64,000 bases of DNA from CAWDVH01 sp963805705 (GTDB taxonomy: Bacteria > Actinomycetota > Actinomycetes > Streptosporangiales > Streptosporangiaceae). Below the pieces are notes generated by a model. That model had not been told where the DNA came from and did no database searches. It was given only the letters and a program-made list of their open reading frames with translations. The stretch is taken from NCBI GenBank assembly GCA_963805705.1, contig CAWDVH010000004.1, positions 1,178,001 through 1,242,000 of the forward strand, read 5' to 3'. A program made the translations under genes and the position numbers. Shown here in pieces: positions 58,328 to 64,000 of the stretch (positions within the stretch are counted from its first letter, which is position 1; each line of letters opens with the position of its first letter).

Positions 58328-59575
58328 TCAGGCGGCGGTGAAGGCAAGCGCGACATTGTGGCCGCCGAATCCGAATGAGTTGTTGAGGGCGGCCATCGGG
58401 GCCGTGCCGCGAGGGCTCAGCTCCCTGGGCTCTGTCGCTATATCGACACCGACGTCGTCGTCGGGATCCTCCAGATTGATGGTGGGCGGGGCAACGCCCT
58501 CGCGCAGCGCCAGGATCGTCGCGACCGACTCCAGCGCCCCCGCGCCGCCCAGCAGGTGACCAGTCATCGACTTGGTGGCCGAGACCACCACGCCGTCAGC
58601 CGCGGCGCCGAGAGCCCGCGCGATCGCCTGGCCCTCCACGACATCGCCGGCGGGAGTGGAGGTGGCGTGGGCGTTCACGTGCACGACCTGGTCGGCGGCG
58701 ATGCCCGCGTCGGCCAGGGCCCGGCCGATCGCCATGACCGCCCCGGTCCCGGCCGGGTCGGGCTGCGCGATGTGGTGCGCGTCCGAGGAGTAGCCGACGC
58801 CCGCCGCCACCGCGTGCACGGTGGCGCCGCGCCGGGCGGCATGCTCCGCCGACTCGAGCACGACCATCCCCGCCCCCTCGCCGAGGACGAATCCGTCCCG
58901 GCCCTTGTCGAAGGGGCGGGAGGCACGCTCCGGCTCGTCGTTGCGCAGGGACAGGGCCCGCATCGCGGCGAAGGCGGCGATATTGAGCTGCATGATCGCG
59001 GCTTCCGTCCCGCCCGCCACGACCACGTCGGCGCGCCCGGACCTGATCATGTCCATGGCGTAGCCGATCGCCTCGGCACCCGAGGCACACGCGCTCACGG
59101 TCGTGTGGACACCCGCACGGGCACCCAGCTCCAGGCTGATCCAGCCGGCCGAGCCGTTCGGCATCAGCATCGGCACGGTGAACGGCGACAGGCGCTGCCA
59201 GCCCTTCTCCCGCAGCGTGTCGTAGGCCGACAGGGTGGACGCGATGCCGCCGATGCCGCTGGAGACGACCACGCCGAGCCGCTCGGGGTCGACCTCCGGC
59301 GCACCGGCGTGGGCCCAGGCCTCGCGGGCGGCGACCATAGCGAACTGCTCGCACCGGTCCATCCGCCGCGCCTGCACGCGCTCCAGCAGGGTGGCCGGGT
59401 CAGCAGCGGCCCAGGCCGCGATCCGCGCGGGCAGTACCTGCGCCCACTCGTCGGTCAGCTTCTGCACGCCGCTGCGCCCGGCCAGCAGCGCCTCCCACGT
59501 GGTGGTGACGTCCGCCCCCACCGGCGTGATCGCGCCGAGCCCGGTGACGACAACGCGCGTCCGGTCTGTGCCCAC
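58328..59575 (-). CDS. fabF: Beta-ketoacyl-ACP synthase II
   Basis: A 415-residue condensing enzyme with Cys163 (TVSACASGAEAIG) and the two His of NAHATSTPAGD and KSMTGHLLGGAGA. It elongates acyl-ACP with malonyl-ACP. The family end FGFGGHNVALAF is complete. It is preceded by acpP, 84 bases from its stop, and followed after 34 bases by the accD start. The start is a GTG at MGTDRTRVVVTG. Confidence 0.95.
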   Translation of the reverse strand: MGTDRTRVVVTGLGAITPVGADVTTTWEALLAGRSGVQKLTDEWAQVLPARIAAWAAADPATLLERVQARRMDRCEQFAMVAAREAWAHAGAPEVDPERLGVVVSSGIGGIASTLSAYDTLREKGWQRLSPFTVPMLMPNGSAGWISLELGARAGVHTTVSACASGAEAIGYAMDMIRSGRADVVVAGGTEAAIMQLNIAAFAAMRALSLRNDEPERASRPFDKGRDGFVLGEGAGMVVLESAEHAARRGATVHAVAAGVGYSSDAHHIAQPDPAGTGAVMAIGRALADAGIAADQVVHVNAHATSTPAGDVVEGQAIARALGAAADGVVVSATKSMTGHLLGGAGALESVATILALREGVAPPTINLEDPDDDVGVDIATEPRELSPRGTAPMAALNNSFGFGGHNVALAFTAA

Positions 59576-59659
59576 TGTGCTTGTGCTCCTCAGTTCGAGT
59601 AACGCGGCACCGTGCCCGCACTGTGCCCCCGGCGGCGTCGCGTCCTGGTGCCTGGCCGG

Positions 59660-59914
59660 TCAGGCGGATACCGTCGAGCGCCGGACGTAGTCGACGACGT
59701 CCTGGACGGTCTTGAGGTCCTTGAGCTGGTCGTCGGGAATCTCGACCCCGAACTTGTCCTGGGCCGCCACCGCGATCTCGACCATCGACAGCGAGTCGAT
59801 GTCCAGGTCGTCGACGAACGTCTTCTCCGGGGTGACCTGGTCGGCGGGAACGCCGGCGACCTCGTCGATGATCTCGCCGAGGCCTGCGAGAATTTCCTGC
59901 TCGGTCATCGCCAT
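59660..59914 (-). CDS. acpP: Acyl carrier protein
   Basis: An 84-residue acidic four-helix carrier. The phosphopantetheine Ser is S41 in DLDIDSLSMVEIAVAAQDKF. It carries growing chains among FabD, FabH and FabF. The ATG lies behind AAGGAGAG. Its place between fabH and fabF is the standard actinobacterial order. Confidence 0.96.
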   Translation of the reverse strand: MAMTEQEILAGLGEIIDEVAGVPADQVTPEKTFVDDLDIDSLSMVEIAVAAQDKFGVEIPDDQLKDLKTVQDVVDYVRRSTVSA

Positions 59915-59982
59915 GGGATGCGTACTCTCCTTCTTTTGGGTGGGTGCTCGTACATGCTGAGCGGCCCGTTGGGGGCCGCGGG

Positions 59983-60951
59983 TCAGGGTACCCGGATCAC
60001 CTGGGCCGCGTAGCAGATGCCCGCGCCGAAGCCGATCAGCAGAGCCGGGGCGCCGGACGGGATCTCGCCGCGCTCGATCATCCTCGACAGGGCCAGCGGG
60101 ATCGAGGCCGACGAGGTATTGCCCGCGGTGACGATGTCATCGGCGACCCTGGCCTGCGGGGCGCCGATCTTGCGCGCGATGGCCTCGACGATCCGCAGGT
60201 TGGCCTGATGCGGAATGAAGGCGGCCAGCTCGCCGGGATCGATGCCCGCGCGCTCGCAGGCCTTCCTGGCCACCGGGTGCAGCGCGGTGGTGGCCCACCG
60301 GAACACCGCCTGGCCTTCCTGGAAGATGAAGGAGTCGCGGTCCTTGATGGAGATCTTATCGGCCATGTCGCCGTCACTGCCCCAGACGACCGGGCCGATG
60401 CCCGGTGCCGGGTCCTGCTCGGTGACCGGGCCGACAACGGCGGCGCCCGCTCCGTCGGCGAAGATGATGCAGGTGGAGCGGTCGGTCCAGTCCACCCACT
60501 GGGACAGCTTCTCGGCGCCGATCACCAGCACGTTCCCGGCCGTGCCCGTCCGCACCGCGTCACTGGCGTTGGCCAGCGCGTAGCAGAATCCGGCGCAGGC
60601 CGCATTGAGGTCATAGGCGCCGGGCGCGGCGATGCCGAGCCGGCGGGCGACCGGGGCGGCGGTGTTGGGGATCTGGGCCTCCGGGGTGCAGGTGGCGACG
60701 ATCACCAGGTCGATGTCGGCGGGGGAGAGCCCGCTGGCCGCCAGGGCCTTGCCGCCCGCCGCCACGGCCATGTCGGCCACGGACTCATCCGGCCCCGCGA
60801 TCCGGCGGCTGGCGATGCCGGTCCGGCTGCGGATCCACTCGTCGGTCGTGTCGACGGTCGCGGCGAGATCGTCATTGGTGACGACCTTGGCCGGCTGGTA
60901 CCCGCCGAAGGACAGGATCCGGGCGCCCGGCGGGCCATCTGTGAGTCGCAT
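59983..60951 (-). CDS. fabH: Beta-ketoacyl-ACP synthase III
   Basis: A 322-residue enzyme that starts fatty-acid chains from acyl-CoA and malonyl-ACP. The Cys-His-Asn triad is C119 (DLNAACAGFCYAL), His in FIPHQANLRIVE and Asn in TAGNTSSASIP. In actinobacteria FabH accepts branched starters. The ATG at 60951 lies 14 bases after the fabD stop with AAAGG at a 10-base spacing; a GTG at 60969 is less likely. It lies between fabD and acpP. Confidence 0.95.
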   Translation of the reverse strand: MRLTDGPPGARILSFGGYQPAKVVTNDDLAATVDTTDEWIRSRTGIASRRIAGPDESVADMAVAAGGKALAASGLSPADIDLVIVATCTPEAQIPNTAAPVARRLGIAAPGAYDLNAACAGFCYALANASDAVRTGTAGNVLVIGAEKLSQWVDWTDRSTCIIFADGAGAAVVGPVTEQDPAPGIGPVVWGSDGDMADKISIKDRDSFIFQEGQAVFRWATTALHPVARKACERAGIDPGELAAFIPHQANLRIVEAIARKIGAPQARVADDIVTAGNTSSASIPLALSRMIERGEIPSGAPALLIGFGAGICYAAQVIRVP

Positions 60952-60965
60952 GCTGATGCTGCCTT

Positions 60966-62162
60966 TCACTCGCTGCCGTCGGGCTGCAGCCGGACCAGGG
61001 GCTGGCCGGCGCTGACCGGGTCGCCGTCCTCGACCAGCCATTCGATGACCGTCGCCGGGAAGGACAACGTGATGTGCTGGCTGCCGCCGCGCATCTCCAC
61101 CTGGCCAAGCTCGGATCCGCTGCTGACGGTGGCACCGGGCCCGGTCGTAGCGCTGCGGTCGGCGGCGGCCCGGAAGGTGCCGGCCAGGGGGGCGACCAGC
61201 AGCCGCCACTCGGGGGCGTGGCTGTCGGCGTGACTGTCGGCGTGCTCCGCGATGAGCGCCCGCGCGGCGTCCAGGTTGGCGGGGGTCTTGAGGCTGACTA
61301 GGTGAATGCCCGGCAGGCCGCGGCGCGCCAGGCCGGTCAGCGTCCCGGCGGGCGGCAGCTCGATCAGCGCCGTGGTGCCGAGGCTGGCCATCGTCTTCAT
61401 GCACAAATCCCAGCGGACGGGCGTGCTGACCTGGGTGATAATCCGCTCCAGCCAGTCCGCGCCGGTCCGCACGACGCTCCCGTCGCGGTCTGACAACAGC
61501 GCCAGCACCGGGTCGGTCACCGTCACGGTGGCGGCCGCCTCTCGCAGCGCCTCGACCGCGGGCGCCATGTGAGCGGTGTGGAAGGCGCCCGCCACCGACA
61601 GCGGCACGAGCCGCGCCCTGGCCGGCGGGTCGGCGGCGAAGGCATCGAGCTGGGGCAGCGTCCCCGCGGCGACCACCTGGCCGGCGCCGTTGACGTTCGC
61701 GGGCGTCAGCCCGTGCGCCTCGATGGCGGCCAGGACCTCGGCCTCATCGCCGCCCAGCACGGCGGTCATCCCGGTGGGCTCGGCGTCCGCGGCGCGCGCC
61801 ATGGCCTGGCCGCGGACCGTCACGAGCCGCAGCGCGTCCTCCGCGGAGAGGGCCCCCGCGATCACCCCGGCGGCCAGCTCGCCGACGCTGTGCCCGGCGG
61901 CCGCCCCCGCCAGCTTGCTGGCCTGGCCGAGCCCGCCGGACAGTACCTCCGCGGCGGCCAGCCCGGCGGCCACGAGCAGCGGCTGGGCAATGGCGGTGTC
62001 CTTGATCTCGTCGGCGCCCGCCGTCGTCCCGTACCTGATCAGGTCACAACCGGTGATCTGTGACCAGGCCCCGAGGCGGTCGGCAAAGCCGGGCAGCTCC
62101 AGCCACGGGGCCAGGAAACCGGGTGCCTGAGCACCCTGGCCGGGTGCTGCGATGAGAAGCAT
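60966..62162 (-). CDS. fabD: Malonyl-CoA:ACP transacylase with C-terminal biotinyl-like domain
   Basis: A 398-residue protein. Residues 1-305 are a normal FabD: APGQGAQ at the start, Ser92 in AGHSVGELAAG and His in VAGAFHTAHM. It loads malonyl groups onto AcpP. Usual length is 300-320; here a linker with the repeat HADSHADSH is followed by about 80 residues (318-398) that look like a biotinyl/lipoyl carrier domain: VAPLAGTFR, then TVIEWLVEDGDPVSAGQPLV. At the position of the modified Lys it reads VEMRGGS, so no Lys is available. The ATG at 62162 fits homologues; GTG 62177 is in frame. It leads the fab operon. Confidence 0.92.
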   Translation of the reverse strand: MLLIAAPGQGAQAPGFLAPWLELPGFADRLGAWSQITGCDLIRYGTTAGADEIKDTAIAQPLLVAAGLAAAEVLSGGLGQASKLAGAAAGHSVGELAAGVIAGALSAEDALRLVTVRGQAMARAADAEPTGMTAVLGGDEAEVLAAIEAHGLTPANVNGAGQVVAAGTLPQLDAFAADPPARARLVPLSVAGAFHTAHMAPAVEALREAAATVTVTDPVLALLSDRDGSVVRTGADWLERIITQVSTPVRWDLCMKTMASLGTTALIELPPAGTLTGLARRGLPGIHLVSLKTPANLDAARALIAEHADSHADSHAPEWRLLVAPLAGTFRAAADRSATTGPGATVSSGSELGQVEMRGGSQHITLSFPATVIEWLVEDGDPVSAGQPLVRLQPDGSE

Positions 62163-62175
62163 CCTCCTACCTTGC

Positions 62176-62253
62176 ACTGTAGAACTCCGCCATATGGATG
62201 CCGAACGGTACGAACTTTCGGGTCCAGCGTATGTGGGGAATCTACAAATTGCG
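62176..62253 (-). promoter_or_regulatory. fasR-fabD intergenic region, likely fab promoter
   Basis: The 76-91 bases between fasR and fabD are clearly less GC-rich than the genes (CAATTTGTAGATT and CCATATGG on the minus strand). TACAGT at 62181-62176 could be a -10 box, with TTCGGC 18 bases upstream. In Streptomyces coelicolor FasR acts on the fabD promoter; the exact binding site cannot be assigned here. Confidence 0.4.
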
Positions 62254-63447
62254 TCACTTCGAGGCGAGGCGGCCGAACACTACGGCTACCCAGAGTGAGA
62301 AACCGCCCCGGCCGTCACCCGGCACCATCCCGGTTAGCTCACTCACCCGACGCAACCGGTAACGGACGGTATTGGGATGAACGAAGAGCAGCCGGGCGGT
62401 CGCCTCCAGGGAGTTGCCGTGCTCCAGGTAGGTCATGACCGTATCGAGCAGCGAGGTGCCGCCGCTGCGCAGCGGCTCGTAGACCGTGCCGATCAGCTCG
62501 GCCCTGGCCGTCTCATCGCCGTCAAGAGCGCGCTCGGGCAGCAGGTCCGCGGCCAGCACCGGCCGGGGGGCATCGGGCCACGCGGCCGCGGCGCGCAGGC
62601 CGGCGAGCGCCGCCCCGGCCGACAGCACCGCCGAGTGCAGGTCGTCGGCGACCGGGCCGACGACAACCGGGCCCGCGCCGAATCGTCCCGCCAGCTGAGT
62701 GGCCACGCGCAGCGGGTCAGCGGTGCCGCCGAGCACCACGACGAGGCGATGGCCGTGCACGCCGGCCAGCAGGTCAAGCCGGGAGCGGCGGGCGATCATG
62801 CGCAGCTCGTCGATCAGGCCCTCAGGCTCGCTGCCGTCGGCATGGCCGGCGATGACGGTGACCGGCGCCGATGACCAGTTCCTGGCGGACGCCAGGGACT
62901 GCAGGCCCTCATCTACCTCGCCGCGGACCAGCGAGTCGACCACCAGCGCCTCCAGGCGCGCGTCCCACGCGCCCCGTGCCTCCGCCGAGCGGGCGTAGAC
63001 CTGGGCGGCGCCGAAGGCGATCTCCCTGGTGTAGCGCAGTACTGCCTCCCGCAGCTCGGCCTCGCCGCCCGGCGCGGCCAGGCCTTCCACCTGCGCCTCG
63101 ACGACGTCGATGATGACGCGGACCATCTCCACGGCCTGCTGCAGGCTGACCGCCCTGGCCAGCTCGCGCGGCGCGGTGCCGAACACCTCGCCCGCCACCG
63201 CCGGCAGGCTGCGCTCCGGGTGCTTCACCCAGTCCACGAAGGCGGCCACGCCCGCCTGGGCGACCAGGCCTAGCCAGGACCGGTTCTCGGCGGACATCTC
63301 GCGGAACCACGGCATCCGGCTGTCCATCGAGGCCATCGCCGCCGTCCCCAGCGCGCCCATCGACTTCTCCAGCCGCCGGATGGTCTCCGGGCGGACACGG
63401 CCGCCGGTGACCGTCCCCGGAGCGCGCGGTCCTTCCCGTGACTTCAC
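62254..63447 (-). CDS. fasR: PucR-family transcriptional regulator, FasR-like
   Basis: A 397-residue regulator. The C-terminal PucR helix-turn-helix (YLEHGNSLEATARLLFVHPN then TVRYRLRRVSELTG) is at about 345-385; the middle resembles a GGDEF-like sensor fold and the N-terminus (WLGLVAQAGVAAFVDWVKHP) is typical of FasR. In Streptomyces coelicolor FasR (next to fabD) activates the fab operon. The same position next to fabD and to aceE makes that role likely. The GTG at 63447 starts KSREGPRAPG; a longer frame is rejected. Confidence 0.88.
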   Translation of the reverse strand: MKSREGPRAPGTVTGGRVRPETIRRLEKSMGALGTAAMASMDSRMPWFREMSAENRSWLGLVAQAGVAAFVDWVKHPERSLPAVAGEVFGTAPRELARAVSLQQAVEMVRVIIDVVEAQVEGLAAPGGEAELREAVLRYTREIAFGAAQVYARSAEARGAWDARLEALVVDSLVRGEVDEGLQSLASARNWSSAPVTVIAGHADGSEPEGLIDELRMIARRSRLDLLAGVHGHRLVVVLGGTADPLRVATQLAGRFGAGPVVVGPVADDLHSAVLSAGAALAGLRAAAAWPDAPRPVLAADLLPERALDGDETARAELIGTVYEPLRSGGTSLLDTVMTYLEHGNSLEATARLLFVHPNTVRYRLRRVSELTGMVPGDGRGGFSLWVAVVFGRLASK

Positions 63448-63503
63448 GTCACCAGCGTGCCACGCCTGGCCGCGCCCGCCGGACCGAGGCCGGCGCGGGC
63501 CGG

Positions 63504-64000
63504 TCAGAGGGCGTCGCTGACCGGCAGGTCCAGGCGATACCTGGTGATGGCCTGGCTCAGCACCTCCGGCTTGATCTCGCCCTGGCGGGCCAGCTGGGTC
63601 AGCACGGCCACGGTGATCGACTCGGCATCGACGTGGAAAAACCTGCGGGCGGCGGGCCGGGTGTCGGAGAAGCCCCACCCATCGGTGCCCAGTGAGCTGT
63701 ACGGGGCCGGGACCCAGCGGGCAATCTGGTCGGGAACCGCGCGGATCCAGTCGCTGACCGCGACGACCGGGCCCGGATGCCCGTCCAGGGCCCTGGTGAC
63801 GTAGGGCACGCGCTGCTCGGCCTCGGGGTGCAGCATGTTCCATTCGTCGCAGTCCAGGGCGTCACGCCGCAGCTCGGTCCAGGAGGTCGCCGACCACGCC
63901 TCGGCGGCGACGCCCCAGTCCTCGTCCAGCAGCTGCTGGGCCTGCAGCGCCCAGCGCAGCGCCACGCCGGAGGCGAGGATCTGCGCCCGCGGCCGGTCGC
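63504..64000 (-). CDS. aceE: Pyruvate dehydrogenase E1 component, homodimeric type, C-terminal part
   Basis: The last 165 residues of a homodimeric E1. RAQILASGVALRWALQAQQ, EAWSATSWTELRRDAL, VVAVSDWIRAVPDQIARWVP and SSLGTDGWGFSDTRPAARRF are C-terminal transketolase-like domain motifs. It ends ITRYRLDLPVSDAL. The rest of the gene lies beyond base 64000. E1 decarboxylates pyruvate and passes the acetyl group to a lipoyl E2, so it links with the lipoate genes and with acetyl-CoA supply for the fab operon, whose fasR starts 57 bases from its stop. Confidence 0.94.
   Translation of the reverse strand, partial: DRPRAQILASGVALRWALQAQQLLDEDWGVAAEAWSATSWTELRRDALDCDEWNMLHPEAEQRVPYVTRALDGHPGPVVAVSDWIRAVPDQIARWVPAPYSSLGTDGWGFSDTRPAARRFFHVDAESITVAVLTQLARQGEIKPEVLSQAITRYRLDLPVSDAL

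Noticed and set aside
62254..63843. Longer start of fasR at 63843
   Set aside because: The extra N-terminus covers the end of aceE in another frame and has no fit to FasR proteins.
1..64000. tRNA, rRNA, riboswitch or CRISPR features
   Set aside because: Gaps between genes are short and none shows cloverleaf, T-box, known riboswitch or spaced direct-repeat patterns.

Overview
The window is a 64 kb piece of chromosome from a very GC-rich actinobacterium (GTG starts are frequent and third positions are nearly always G or C). Gene content and order support this: lpd-sucB-TIGR01777-lipB-lipA-DUF4191-RDD-glnA and nadE-glnA2-glnE are arrangements known from Streptomyces and Mycobacterium, and the fasR-fabD-fabH-acpP-fabF-accD block is the actinobacterial type II fatty-acid cluster. 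The genus cannot be fixed from sequence reading alone. No phage, insertion sequence, CRISPR array, rRNA or tRNA gene was seen, and no gene-free gap exceeds 300 bases.

Layout. 1-6.5 kb: 3' end of recQ, a LysR regulator, a delta-9-type desaturase with a repeat-rich tail, a flippase-like membrane protein, an MBL-fold hydrolase, a YjbR-like protein and a DUF2891 protein. 6.5-15.8 kb: nitrogen and NAD block (nadE, glnA2-like, glnE) with a cupin, an HD-GYP/LuxR regulator and a VOC protein. 15.8-26.8 kb: accessory genes (AraC regulator, two-component system, APH-like kinase, AlkD-like protein, internally deleted SDR, PLP enzyme, methyltransferase, DUF1990, GAP-family protein, and a padR-membrane protein-lepB operon). 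27-43.4 kb: housekeeping core with glnA under a four-half-site GlnR box, lipoate enzymes lipA and lipB, hisS, sucB, lpd and pepA. 43.5-56.7 kb: membrane proteins, an MHYT sensor, a ChrB-like protein, an ArsR/SRPBCC pair, peptidase E, HIT, a RibD-like reductase, DUF5998 with a phosphatase-fold enzyme, a rhodanese preceded by DnaA-box-like sites, and a tight three-gene operon of a Replic_Relax protein, a VirD4-like ATPase and a membrane J-domain protein. 56.8-64 kb: the fatty-acid cluster and the 3' end of aceE.

How the genes work together. GlnE adenylylates GlnA, whose target tyrosine is present, while the GlnA2-like paralogue has Trp at that position. LipB and LipA make the lipoyl group needed by SucB, and Lpd reoxidises it. 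AccD supplies malonyl-CoA, FabD loads it on AcpP, FabH starts and FabF extends chains, and FasR is the likely activator.

Most unusual points: FabD carries a C-terminal biotinyl-like domain without the modified lysine; sucB and a COG4280-type gene are each split by a one-base frame change; an SDR gene has lost its middle in frame; an alpha/beta-hydrolase gene survives as a 117-base remnant; short in-frame tandem repeats are common in tails and linkers; many genes show a TANNNT box 6-7 bases before the start codon, as expected for leaderless transcripts.
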